The translations under genes and the position numbers were made by a program. Source: Lewinellaceae bacterium (GTDB taxonomy: Bacteria; Bacteroidota; Bacteroidia; Chitinophagales; Saprospiraceae). From it: a stretch of DNA of 64,000 nucleotides. The notes under the pieces are model-generated. The model was not told the origin of the DNA, made no database searches, and saw nothing but the letters and a program-made list of their open reading frames with translations. Each line of letters opens with the position of its first letter. Position 1 is the stretch's first letter. Below are positions 42,602 through 51,818 of the stretch, piece by piece. The stretch is from assembly GCA_016711435.1 (NCBI GenBank), contig JADJSY010000003.1, forward strand, positions 1-64,000, in the 5' to 3' direction.

Positions 42602-42890
42602 GTGTTTGGTGTTTAGTATTTGGTGTTTGGTGTTTGGTGTTTAGGGGGCTTCGCGTTTGGTATTTGTGAAAAGTTGGCCCAAAACACTGAATGTTTTACC
42701 ACATAAGGCACATAATTAAAAACACATAGAGATCACATAGCGACGTTCTATGTGGCCTATGTAAAAATCCTACTTCGCTTTTGCTATTCTCTGTTGCCAA
42801 GGGCGAAGCGCCCCAAACACTAAACACCACACACTAAACACGGGCCAAAGGCGAAGCACCCGAAACACTAAACACCACACACTAAACACC
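42601..42890. repeat. Large inverted-repeat region with GTGTTTG heptamers, nested hairpin and duplicated right arm
   Basis: The left arm is 42601-42660 (GTGTTTGGTGTTTAG words then GGGGGCTTCGCGTTTGG). Two right arms, 42797-42841 and 42845-42890 (CCAAGGGCGAAGCGCCCC or CCAAAGGCGAAGCACCCG, then AAACACTAAACACC words), are tandem near-copies. Inside lies CACATAG/CTATGTG (42734-42740 with 42748-42754) within CACATA-rich words. It separates rhaM and maeB, both on the reverse strand, and ends 2 bp from the maeB stop. No gene in the interval. Confidence 0.85.
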
Positions 42891-42892
42891 AG

Positions 42893-45168
42893 TTACCCCC
42901 GCTGCGCTTCCACCACCGCAAACGCCACCATATTTACAATTTCGCGGACGGTACTACCCAACTGCAACACGTGTACTGGTTTGCGGATACCCAGCAGGAT
43001 GGGGCCGATGTATTCGATTTCGCCGGTTTCTTTCATCAGGTTGTACGCGATATTGGAGGCGGACAGGTTGGGAAAAATAATGGTATTGGCTGCTTCACCC
43101 GACAATTTGGAAAAGGGATAATTCTCTTTGACCAATTCCATATTAAAGGCCAGGTGTGCCTGCATTTCGCCTTCAATGACCCAGTCGGGGTGTTTTTGTT
43201 GCAAAATAGCCGTGGCATTGCGCATTTTACCGCATCGTCTCCTTTGGCGCTACCAAAACTGGAATACGTAGCCATAGCGATGCGCGGTTTGATATTAAAA
43301 CGTTCGACGCCCCGCGCCGTCAATTCGGCAATTTCCACCAGTTCATCTACCGTCGGGTTCACATTGACGGTGGTATCGGCAAAAAAGAGCGGCCCTTTTT
43401 TTGTGAGCAGGATATACATACCCGCCACACGCTGAACACCTTGTTGCCGGCCAATAATCTCCAGACCGGGCCGGATGGTATCGGGATAATTGCGTGTAAG
43501 ACCCGAGATCAGGGCATCGGCGTCGCCCGTTTCGACCATCATGGCGCCGAAGTAGTTGCGTTTTCGGATCATTTTGAGCGCATCGGTGCGGACAATACCT
43601 TTGCGTTTTCTCTTTTCAAAAAACAATTCGGCATAGCGTTCCGCCATTTCGGGGTCTTTGGGCTGCCGGGTATCAATGATGTTGATGTCCTTCAAATCCA
43701 GCCCGTTATCCCGGATAATTTTTTCGATGGCCGGAATATCGCCCAGCAAAATGGGTTGGCAGATCCCTTCGTCGCGCACCTGCTGAATGGCTTTGAGCAC
43801 GGTCAGGTTTTCGGCATCGGCAAATACCACCCGTTTGGGCGCGCGCCGGGCCTTGCCGGTAATAATGCGTGAAATCTGGTTGTCCAGGCCGAGGCGTTTT
43901 TCGAGTTGCTGGCGGTATTCATCCCAGTCGCGGACGTCCTTTTGCGCTACCCCGTCCTGCATGGCGGCCCGGGCAACTGCCGGGGCTACGGTTGTCAGCA
44001 GGCGCGGATCCATGGGTTTCGGAATAATATAGGTTCTTCCGAACACCAGGTTTTTTTCATTGTAGGCCATGTTGACCATGTCGGGCACCGGTTTTTTGGC
44101 AAGATCAGCGAGGGCATGGGTAGCCGCGAGTTTCATATTTTCCGTAATTTCCGTAGCGCGCACATCGAGGGCGCCCCTGAAAATGTAGGGAAACCCGAGC
44201 ACATTATTGACCTGGTTGGGGTAATCCGAACGGCCGGTCGCCATAATCAAGTCGCTGCGGACAGCCATCGCTTCGTCGTAACCAATTTCCGGATCAGGGT
44301 TGGCCATGGCAAAAACTACCGGATTGGGCGACATCAGGCGGATCATATCCGGGGTTACGACATTGCCAACGGAGAGGCCCAGAAAAACGTCGGCTCCGAC
44401 CATCGCATCGATCAGCGTGGCGTTCGGCGGCAGTCGATCGGTAGCAAATTCCTGTAAAATAGCATTCATACCCGGGTGTTCGGCGTGTATCAGACCGTCT
44501 TTGTCAAACATGATGACATGGCTGCGCTGCACGCCCAACTGCAGGTACAGCCGCACACAGGAAATGGCGGCAGCGCCGGCGCCATTGACCACCAATTGAA
44601 TGTTTTCCGGGCGTTTGCCCACAATTTCAAGCGCATTCAGCAGCGCGGCGCCGGAGATAATGGCTGTGCCATGCTGGTCGTCGTGCATCACCGGAATTTT
44701 CATTTCCGCGCGCAAACGGCGCTCGATCTCGAAACATTCCGGGGCTTTGATATCTTCCAGGTTGACTGCGCCGAAGGTGGGTTCGAGCAATTTCACCGTT
44801 TCTACAAACTTGTCCGTGTCTTTTGTATTGAGTTCAATATCAAAGACATCGATGTCGGCGTAGATTTTAAACAACACACCTTTGCCTTCCATCACGGGTT
44901 TGGATGCCTCCGGGCCGATGTCGCCCAGCCCCAGCACTGCCGTTCCGTTGGTGATTACTGCTACCAGATTGCCTTTGGCGGTATATTTGTAGACATCCTC
45001 GCGGTTTTCCGCAATCGCCAGACAGGGTTCGGCCACGCCCGGCGAATAAGCCAGCGACAGATCCCTTTGATTTTCTGTTTCTTTAGAGGGTACAACTTCA
45101 ATTTTTCCGGGACGCCCTTTGGAGTGGTACTCGAGGGCGTCTTCCCGGCGGATTCTATGCTTTTCCAT
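42893..45168 (-). CDS. maeB: NADP-dependent malic enzyme, MaeB type (one frameshift)
   Basis: About 758 residues when joined: an N-terminal malic enzyme domain ('SLAYSPGVAEPCLAIA', 'NGTAVLGLGDIGP', 'PVMHDDQHGTAII'), a Rossmann domain ('LVVNGAGAAAISCV'), and a C-terminal phosphotransacetylase-like regulatory domain from about residue 430. It converts malate to pyruvate and CO2 with NADP reduction. The frame from 45168 changes at about 43225, where one A is missing from an A-run (GDDAVK then MRNATAILQQKHPDWV); the rest is intact to 42893. The ATG at 45168 fits homologues. Confidence 0.95.
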
Positions 45169-45201
45169 CAGACTATTTTACAAAGAGGGGCAAATATCAT
45201 A

Positions 45202-45712
45202 AAAGGTTGATGGTTTATGGTTTATTGTTGATGGGTTTATGGTGTTTCACTTTCGGTTACTCGGGGATGTGTCAAAAGAATCGCATTGAGAGAAGACGTC
45301 TAATTTTATGTTTTATCGAGTGGCAGAGGCTATCTCATAAGACATGGCCAAAAAAAGAGCCGAATTTTATGTTTTATCGAGTGCTAAACATGAGACATCC
45401 CGGATTTTGCCTAAAACGACCATATAGAGGTCAAACTCTTATTTATTGATGATTGCTTATTGACAATTGATGATTTTTGATGTAAGGTGGCATCTTCGCA
45501 CATCAAAAATCATCAATTATCAATAAGCAATCATCAATAAAAAATGTGCCGACGCGTACTAAGAGTCACTAGAAAAATCCGGGATGACTCATGTTTCTGG
45601 TAGCGAAAACGTTATAAAAAAATTGCACTATTACAAATGCCAAGCCTTTTGCCCCGCTGAGTAGCCGAATGTGAAACACCATAAACCATCAACCCATAAA
45701 CTATAAACTCAT
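45202..45712. repeat. 511-bp region of three concentric inverted repeats
   Basis: The outer pair is 45202-45265 with 45651-45712 (GTTTATGG-type words; the exact stretch includes GTTTATGGTGTTTCAC). The middle pair is 45388-45408 with 45574-45594 (20/21, core CATCCCGGATTTT). The inner pair is 45445-45483 with 45500-45538 (38/39, made of ATTGATGATTG-like words) around a 16-nt loop. A 20-nt direct repeat AATTTTATGTTTTATCGAGT occurs at about 45302 and 45362. The region lies between divergent maeB and the THUMP-like gene. No convincing gene, although a forward frame exists at 45207-45449. Confidence 0.9.
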
Positions 45713-45730
45713 AAGATTACCTTCGCCCCC

Positions 45731-46987
45731 ATGTCTCTCGACTCCATTCCCGAATTTATCTGGGCGCATCGGCTCGATGATCCGCAGCGCCTGGCCTTAT
45801 CGGCGCGGAAGTATCCCGGTTTGCCGATGGCTTATATTGCGGGACAGGTTGATTTTTTACAAAAAATTCAAAAAAAAGTGCCGTCCTGGTACCGGGAGGG
45901 GCTTTTATTCCCGGCGGCTTTATCTATGGAACAGGCTTCGTCCGAAGCGACGGCGCGTTTCAAGGCATCGTTGGTACAAGGCGAAAAAATCGCCGATCTG
46001 AGCGGCGGACTCCGGGGTGGACAGTTTTTCTTTTCTCAGGTATTTGGTTCTGTTGTGCATGTAGAACCGGATGCAGAATTGCAGCAGATCACAAGGCACA
46101 ACTTCGGCGTACTCGGGGTGTCCAACGCTCGTTTTGTTACCGCTACGGCGGAAGATTTTTTGCGCGACAGTCTCGATATGTTCGACCTGTTGTACCTCGA
46201 TCCTTCGCGGCGACACGAACAGAAAGGCAAGGTTTTTCAGTTGCAGGATTGCAGTCCCAATATATTGGCAATCAAAGTATTAGCGCTTGAAAAAGCGCCG
46301 CGTATCCTACTCAAAACGGCGCCCCTGCTGGATATTAGCCTGGCCGCCCGGCAATTGGAGCAGGTCAGCCGGATATGGGTAGTGGCTTCCGGCGACGAGT
46401 GCAGGGAGGTGCTATATTTGCTGGAACGCTCCCCCACTCCATTTGAAAACATACCTGTACACGCCGTGCAAATTCAGAAAGACGGCGCCGTGCAGGATTT
46501 CCGGTTTACCTACGCCGAAGAGCAACAATCGGTCGTGGAATACGCGCTGCCGCAACAGTATCTCTACGAACCCAATCCGGCTATTTTGAAGGCGGGCGCA
46601 TTTCGGTCGTTTGCCAGCCGGTACGGACTCCAAAAATTGCAACAGCATACACATTTGTATACATCAACCACATTTGTACCCGGACTCCCGGCCCGTAGTT
46701 TTGCTATCGAGGCCGTTTGCAAATACGAACGCAAAGCCGTAATGGCCTGTATTCCCTCCGGCAAAGCCAATATTACGACCCGGAATTTCCCGGATAATGC
46801 GGATGTGGTTCGGAAAAAATTAGGGCTGGCTGATGGCGGAGATCATTACGTTTTTGCGCTTACGGATATGGAGGGAAAAAAGGTGGTAGTGGTCGGGAAA
46901 AAATTTAAAATTATTTGTTTTAATTATTGCGTGGATTTGTTGGAAGTATATACATTAGCGGGTGTTTATGAAACAGGTTGTGCATGA
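45731..46987 (+). CDS. THUMP-like class I SAM-dependent methyltransferase
   Basis: 418 residues. A Bacteroidota family with an N-terminal helical part, a Rossmann-fold methyltransferase and a C-terminal THUMP-like domain. Motif I is 'IADLSGGLRGGQFFFS'. The acidic end of strand 2 is 'VVHVEPDAEL', and the active-site region is 'LLYLDPSRR' in place of DPPY. Likely target is RNA, by analogy. Its TGA overlaps the ATG of a truncated gene (ATGA), implying translational coupling. Confidence 0.82.
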   Translation: MSLDSIPEFIWAHRLDDPQRLALSARKYPGLPMAYIAGQVDFLQKIQKKVPSWYREGLLFPAALSMEQASSEATARFKASLVQGEKIADLSGGLRGGQFFFSQVFGSVVHVEPDAELQQITRHNFGVLGVSNARFVTATAEDFLRDSLDMFDLLYLDPSRRHEQKGKVFQLQDCSPNILAIKVLALEKAPRILLKTAPLLDISLAARQLEQVSRIWVVASGDECREVLYLLERSPTPFENIPVHAVQIQKDGAVQDFRFTYAEEQQSVVEYALPQQYLYEPNPAILKAGAFRSFASRYGLQKLQQHTHLYTSTTFVPGLPARSFAIEAVCKYERKAVMACIPSGKANITTRNFPDNADVVRKKLGLADGGDHYVFALTDMEGKKVVVVGKKFKIICFNYCVDLLEVYTLAGVYETGCA

Positions 46988-47142
46988 CAAATTACCTATC
47001 CTATCAATTCACAGACAGTCAGGAGTTTGTTGACACTTTTGACGAAGTGCCTTTATGGAGCGCTGCGTTCGGGCTTTTGCTCTTGAAACACCTGGAATTG
47101 AAACCGGATTTAACCGTATTGGACATTGATGTTATTTATTGA
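46984..47142 (+). pseudogene. Truncated SAM-dependent methyltransferase (N-terminal 52 aa)
   Basis: A frame from the ATG at 46984 reads MTNYLSYQFTDSQEF...VPLWSAAFGLLLLKHLELKP...TVLDI and then DVIY-stop. 'VPLWSAAFGLLLL' and 'VLDI' are the lead-in to motif I (normally VLDIGCGTG) of small class I methyltransferases. The sequence is lost exactly after LDI, so no cofactor site is left. Overlaps the previous stop by 4 bp. A deletion of the rest of the gene is the simplest explanation. Confidence 0.65.
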
Positions 47143-47210
47143 AGGTAAAAAGGAGTGAATTTTTCCCAAAGCCTAACCATGATTTTCTAAACATCAAAAT
47201 CATATTAACA

Positions 47211-47750
47211 ATGAAAAAACAACTTATTGCAACGCTGGTCGGCGGAATCCTGCTTTTTGTATGGCAATTTTTATCCTGGGCTTTGCTCAATGTGCATGGA
47301 GCCGAATTTACCTACACAGCCAATCAGGACAGAATCATGGAAGTGCTGACACAAAACCTGGAAGAAGGCCAATATATGCTGCCTACAGCTCCGCCCAACA
47401 GCACACCTGAACAGCAACAAGCTATTATGGAAAGTTCTACCGGCAAACCCTGGGCAACCCTTACTTACCACAAAAGTATGAGCGCTGACATGGGGATGAA
47501 TATGCTCCGGGCATTTGCGATTGATCTGCTATCTGTTTTTTTACTGGTATGGCTGCTGCTACAATCGGCCAATCTGCAATTCAAATCGGCGTTGCTTTCT
47601 TCTTTAGCGGTGGGCGTCATCGGATACCTGACGATACCCTATCTGAATACAATCTGGTTTGAAGAGAGTTCCATCGGGCACCTCGTCGATGCCGTAGTAC
47701 AATGGGGATTGGTGGGCGTCTGGCTGGGTTGGTGGCTGACGAAGAAGTAG
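47211..47750 (+). CDS. Inner-membrane protein, unknown function
   Basis: 179 residues from the ATG at 47211 (MKKQLIATLVGG); the in-frame extension to 47139 is rejected. Four probable membrane helices: about 5-27, 102-122, 127-147 and 155-175. A periplasmic loop of about 75 residues contains 'EFTYTANQDRIMEVL' and 'PPNSTPEQQQAIM'. Ends WLTKK. No family recognised. The following inverted repeat starts 6 bp after the stop. Confidence 0.75.
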   Translation: MKKQLIATLVGGILLFVWQFLSWALLNVHGAEFTYTANQDRIMEVLTQNLEEGQYMLPTAPPNSTPEQQQAIMESSTGKPWATLTYHKSMSADMGMNMLRAFAIDLLSVFLLVWLLLQSANLQFKSALLSSLAVGVIGYLTIPYLNTIWFEESSIGHLVDAVVQWGLVGVWLGWWLTKK

Positions 47751-47755
47751 AACCC

Positions 47756-47887
47756 GTGTTTGGTGTTTGGTGTTTAGTGTTTGGGGCGCTTCGCCTTTGG
47801 CATGAGTTGGTATTTTGGTCAAATTTTCACAAATGCCAAAGGCGAAGCGCCCCAAACACTAAACACCAAACACCAAACACCAAACAC
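47756..47887. repeat. Perfect 48-bp inverted repeat with GTGTTTG heptamer arms
   Basis: 47756-47803 and 47833-47880 are exact reverse complements (48/48) around a 29-nt loop. The right arm carries one extra 7-nt word (to 47887). Outer words GTGTTTG, GTGTTTG, GTGTTTA, GTGTTTG; inner part GGGCGCTTCGCCTTTGGCAT. It shares this inner part with the elements at 42143 and 42601. It touches the stop codon of the convergent LytTR gene. Confidence 0.95.
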
Positions 47888-48379
47888 TACCTTCCCAGCC
47901 ACTCTTTAAAATCCGTCATCCGGTCGCCGCTCACAAACACCTCATGGCGGGCTTTGGGCGTAAGTTCGAGTTTGAGTTTGCCTTTAAAATGGGTTAAAAC
48001 CGACTGAATGGACGAAAATCCCACTAAAAACTGGCGGCTGGCGCGGAAAAACAATTTGGGATCGAGCAGGGTCACTAATTTATCCAGGCTGAAATCAATA
48101 GGCAGGTGTTGCCCTTCGCGGGTGACCAGGAACGTGATTTTTTCATCAGAATAAAAATAGGCAATCTCCGTGGTTTCGATGCTGCGGATTTTAGTACCCA
48201 CAGTTATCATAAACCGTGTTTTGTATTCCGGCTCCCGCTGCCCGATGTATTGGAGCAGGGTGTTGAAATCGGGTTTGGAAAACTGTTCTTTTAAAGCTTT
48301 GTACTTGTCCAAAGCGGCCATCAGTTCAACCAGATCGCTGGGCGGTGAGATTTTCGTCTTCGATGATGATGGTGTTCAT
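47887..48379 (-). pseudogene. LytTR response regulator with receiver domain deleted
   Basis: The ATG at 48379 begins MNTIIIEDENLTAQR, a typical receiver N terminus (acidic pair EDE), then meets a stop within three codons. From about 48336 another frame continues SDLVELMAALDKYKALKEQF, the last receiver helix and linker, followed by an intact LytTR DNA-binding domain ('YFYSDEKITFLVT', 'FFRASRQFLVG') to 47887. About 90-100 codons of receiver, including the phospho-Asp, are missing. A LytTR-only protein could be made from the ATG at 48321. It lies downstream of a LytS-type kinase, its natural partner. Confidence 0.75.
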
Positions 48380-48423
48380 TTCCTGACAAGTATTTATCTG
48401 TTATTGGTTGTTGGTTATCAGTT

Positions 48424-49664
48424 TTAACGTTCGAGCAGCATTAGCCGTGCAACAGCGCCAGATACAGTTGCGATACGATAAATGTACACACCAGCCGGTA
48501 AATCTGCGGCATCCAACCCGATTTGATGGATGCCGGCGGGTTGTTCACCGAGCCAAACCGTACGAACAAGAGCGCCGGCTAAATTATGCACCGTTATCTC
48601 AACTTTTTCCTGTTGCTGTAAAGTAAACGGAATGGTCGTAATAGCGGAAAAAGGATTTGGAAAATTCTGACCAAGGCCGGGGAATTCCGCTTCAGGCTCC
48701 TCAAGTGGGGTTGTCAGGGCAATGCGCCATAGTCCGTTGTCGCGCGCAGCGTACAACCAGCCGTTACAAACAGCAATATCGTACCCGGCAGAACCTGTAA
48801 GCGCAGGCTGAAATGTATGCCAGTTCTCCCCTGATCGTCGGTATAAAGCATAAACGAAAGGCCGGCGGGTTTGGCCAATTGAACGTATACGCGATGCCCA
48901 TTCACAACAAAACGGGCCAAACCCAAATAACCGGTTCCAGGGTTATAGGACGTCCAGGTAGCGCCGTCATCGGTGCTGCGATAGAGTTTTCTGGTACCAG
49001 CGGCCAGCAATACATCGCCCTGCCGTACGACGCCAAGGAACAAATTCACCTGTCCATCGAACGCATCGAATGGAATTTCCGTCCAGGTATGTCCCGGATA
49101 TGCCTGTTGCGACATCGTTCCATTGGCGCCGGCGCCGGCAAAAAGCCGCCCGTCGATGTTGTGAAGGCTCTCGATACTGCCCCAGGGTATTCCCTGGTTA
49201 TAAGCGCTCCAGGAACTGTTCGTAGATATTTTTTTTACAAAAACCCCTGCGCCATAGGTGCCTGCATACAGACTGTCACCCCGAACGGCAAATCCTGCAA
49301 TATGCAAGGCCCCCAGTCCCGACAATCCGCTGTTATCTTCCTGCCAGTTTTGGCCGCCGTTTATGCTGCTCCAAATACCCATGTTGCCCGTGGCCACATA
49401 CAAGCGGGCATTCTGATGCACCACATCGGTAATGTAATCGAGTTCGGGGTCGATGACGGCCGTGCTGTCCCAACTGTTTCCACCGTCGAACGAATAGTAA
49501 AATTTGTTAATTCCGGCAGCAAAGATCGTGTCGCCTTGTACCGAAATATCCGGTATAAGTATGGCCGGAAGTTCCATAACCTTTTGCCATTCCTGGGCAG
49601 ACAAATTCGCTTGCCCGAAAAGCAGTAGCAATAAAAAGGTTTGAAAAGAAAAACGGGTGTTCAT
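48424..49664 (-). CDS. T9SS-exported beta-propeller protein (one frameshift)
   Basis: About 413 residues when joined. Signal peptide (...FGQANLSAQ), Asp-box/BNR-like repeats ('YYSFDGGNSWDS', 'WSSINGGQNWQ', 'YRSTDDGATW', 'YTDDQGENW') forming a propeller, and a C-terminal sorting domain ('QNFPNPFSAITTIPF', ending LMLLER). The shift lies near 48825, where one G is missing from a G-run (DDQG then ENWHTF). It sits between a TPR histidine kinase (12 bp) and a LytTR regulator (45 bp) on the same strand. Confidence 0.85.
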
Positions 49665-49676
49665 ATTTTCAATGGT

Positions 49677-51563
49677 TTAGTTATAAAGCAAGGGGATTTT
49701 TACAACAAAAGCATCTTCACATTCTCCGGCCCATACGGATCGGTCCGTGAGCAAACCGTATCGGTTAATGATGTTGTTTAAACCTGTTCCGGTGGAATGT
49801 TCCCGTTGGGGGCGGAGTTGTAGCCGGTTGCGAACGATGAGAAAATCGTCCTGGATAAATACCCGAACGACAAGCGGCTCTTTCAGCGACATCCGGTTGT
49901 GTTTCACAGCATTTTCAATGAGTAATTGCAGGGTCAGGGGCGCAATTTTATACTGATCCAGCAGGTGTTCGGGCAGGTCAAAGAGCAGGTTAAACTTGTT
50001 TTCAAACCTGATTTTCAGCAGGAAAGCATACGATTGGATAAAGTCCAGTTCGGTGCGCAGGCTCACCAGGGATTGTTCTTTTTGCTCCAGGATATAACGG
50101 TAAGATCGGGACAACTGATCGATAAATTGTTCAGAGAGTTCCGGGTTAACGCGCACCAGGGACGACAGAATACTCAGGCTATTGAACAAAAAATGGGGAT
50201 TTACCTGGGTTTTAAGCAATGCAATTTCATTGAGCAATTGTTGTTTTTCCAGGTTCTCGGCTTTGTTCTGAAAAATCTGGGAGTATTTTCTGAAATACAA
50301 CATACGGCTCCAGAAACCCAGCGCGAGTGCCGCAACCACAAGCCCGGCGATCAGCAGGATATTCAGGGTTCTGTTTTTTCGGCGCACTTCGCTTTGGTAG
50401 TTCATTTGCATTTTTAATTTTTCTTCTTCTTTTCCGAGACTGTCAGCCATGACTTGTCTGGCAAATTCCATTTGTTCCAGTCTTTTATTGGTTTCTTCTG
50501 CCTGAAGGCTGTCATTCAGTGTCAGGTATTGTTCGTGAAAAGCCAAAGCCAAACCGTTTTGTCCTATGGCCTTGTAATTTTCATACAGGCAATCGCAGGC
50601 TTTAATCTGGGCGCTCAAACCGCCCAGTGCACGGCTCAGTTCCAGTGATTTGTTACACCAGCTTATTGCAATAGTATAGGCGTTTTGCTTTTGATACAAT
50701 TTGCCCATATTGTAATAAGAGGTAGCTAATCCGGGCTTTTCCTCCAGCCTTTCCTGGATAAGCATACTTTTTTGATAATATTCCAGCGCCTTATCATAAA
50801 GCCCTTGTTCTTTGTACAGTTGACCGATATTACTATACACCGTTGCGATACCCTGCTGATCGTCCAGTTCTTTGCGCAATGCCAGGCTTTTCTGATAATA
50901 ATCCAGTGCCTTTTCGAATGCACCCTCGCTGTTGTAAACGGAACCTACATTGCTGTAAGCAAGTGCCATCCCGTATTTTTCGCCCAATGCCTCGTGCTGC
51001 AGCAAGCTTTTCAGATAGTATTCCAGGGCCTTGGGAAGGTTGGCTAAGTCGTTGTAAATGAGGCCGATATTATTATTGGCATTGGCAATCCCACCTTTGT
51101 CGCCGAGTTGTTCCTGTATAGCGAGGTCTTTTTGATAATACTCTATGGCCTTCGGCGGGTTACCTAGGTTGCGGTAAATCAGACCGATATTATTGCTGAT
51201 GGCTGCGATTCCCCTGGCATCGGCGGCTTCCTGCATGGCTGCCAGGCCCTTTTCGTAACTATTCAAAGCTGCGATATAGTTGCCCCTCAAATTATGGGTG
51301 GAACCGATCACATTGAGGGCTTTTGCCTGCCACTTTTTATTGTTTGTTTTTTCAGCAAATCTTAATTCCTGTTGCGCTAAAGAATAGGTTGAATCAGGAT
51401 TGCTGTACAACATACTCCATGCCATTGCCTGAATGGCTTTCAGGCGCATCGTATCGGGCTGTTTGGTATCATTCCACACACTCCACAAGCTGTCTGTATT
51501 GACCTGCGCGAAAAGGGCAGAGCTTACACCAAACATAAAAAGGAGGATGAATAGAGGTTTCAT
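49677..51563 (-). CDS. TPR-containing sensor histidine kinase, LytS/His_kinase type
   Basis: 628 residues from the ATG at 51563 (MKPLFILLFMFG); the frame extends to 51626, but the shorter start gives a signal peptide. Eight or more TPR repeats (about 60-370, each with 'YYQKSLALRKELDD'-like ends) form a periplasmic sensor. A coiled coil and one membrane helix (about 400-430) follow, then the His_kinase domain with 'TQVNPHFLFNSLSIL' (phospho-His) and 'LIENAVKHNRM' (N box), and 'TGTGLNNIINRYGL'. It should phosphorylate the LytTR regulator two genes downstream, which lacks its receiver here. Confidence 0.93.
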   Translation of the reverse strand: MKPLFILLFMFGVSSALFAQVNTDSLWSVWNDTKQPDTMRLKAIQAMAWSMLYSNPDSTYSLAQQELRFAEKTNNKKWQAKALNVIGSTHNLRGNYIAALNSYEKGLAAMQEAADARGIAAISNNIGLIYRNLGNPPKAIEYYQKDLAIQEQLGDKGGIANANNNIGLIYNDLANLPKALEYYLKSLLQHEALGEKYGMALAYSNVGSVYNSEGAFEKALDYYQKSLALRKELDDQQGIATVYSNIGQLYKEQGLYDKALEYYQKSMLIQERLEEKPGLATSYYNMGKLYQKQNAYTIAISWCNKSLELSRALGGLSAQIKACDCLYENYKAIGQNGLALAFHEQYLTLNDSLQAEETNKRLEQMEFARQVMADSLGKEEEKLKMQMNYQSEVRRKNRTLNILLIAGLVVAALALGFWSRMLYFRKYSQIFQNKAENLEKQQLLNEIALLKTQVNPHFLFNSLSILSSLVRVNPELSEQFIDQLSRSYRYILEQKEQSLVSLRTELDFIQSYAFLLKIRFENKFNLLFDLPEHLLDQYKIAPLTLQLLIENAVKHNRMSLKEPLVVRVFIQDDFLIVRNRLQLRPQREHSTGTGLNNIINRYGLLTDRSVWAGECEDAFVVKIPLLYN

Positions 51564-51760
51564 ACGTTCAGACAAGCGATACTTTGACAGCTCAAAAATA
51601 GTAAAATTGTATTCTTGCGCTTTCAAAACAAAGGTGTTGCGAACGCATCACCTGTGCAAATCAGGCTGGATGACTGGCTGAAAAAAAAGGAGGAATGGCA
51701 AAAAAAGGGAGATGAAATTTCAAAGAGCAACAAGCAATAAAAAAAGTCAGGACAAATAAA

Positions 51761-51810
51761 AAGCCCATCCAAAACCTCCTTTTCAAACTTAAAAGGGGGC
51801 GGATGGGCTT
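51761..51810. terminator. Bidirectional stem-loop terminator
   Basis: AAGCCCATCC (51761-51770) and GGATGGGCTT (51801-51810) form a 10-bp stem, extended inward by CCTCCTTTT/AAAAGGGGG pairs. On the reverse strand it follows the stop at 51819 and is trailed by TTTTTATTTG, a good rho-independent signal. The rest of 51564-51818 shows no convincing gene. Confidence 0.8.
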
Positions 51811-51818
51811 CTTACTTA

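Noticed and set aside
43441..45210. Several long forward frames antisense to maeB
   Set aside because: All overlap conserved malic enzyme motifs on the reverse strand; no homology-like features.
45207..45449. An 80-codon forward frame
   Set aside because: Lies inside nested inverted repeats, and a 20-nt direct repeat creates its apparent internal similarity.
48813..49628. A 271-codon forward frame
   Set aside because: Antisense to the T9SS propeller gene, whose signal, repeats and sorting domain are clear.
51585..51740. A forward frame ending in LDDWLKKKEEWQKKGDEISK
   Set aside because: Looks partly coding, but has no start codon, overlaps the kinase leader, and Lys-richness follows from A-rich DNA. 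At most a remnant.
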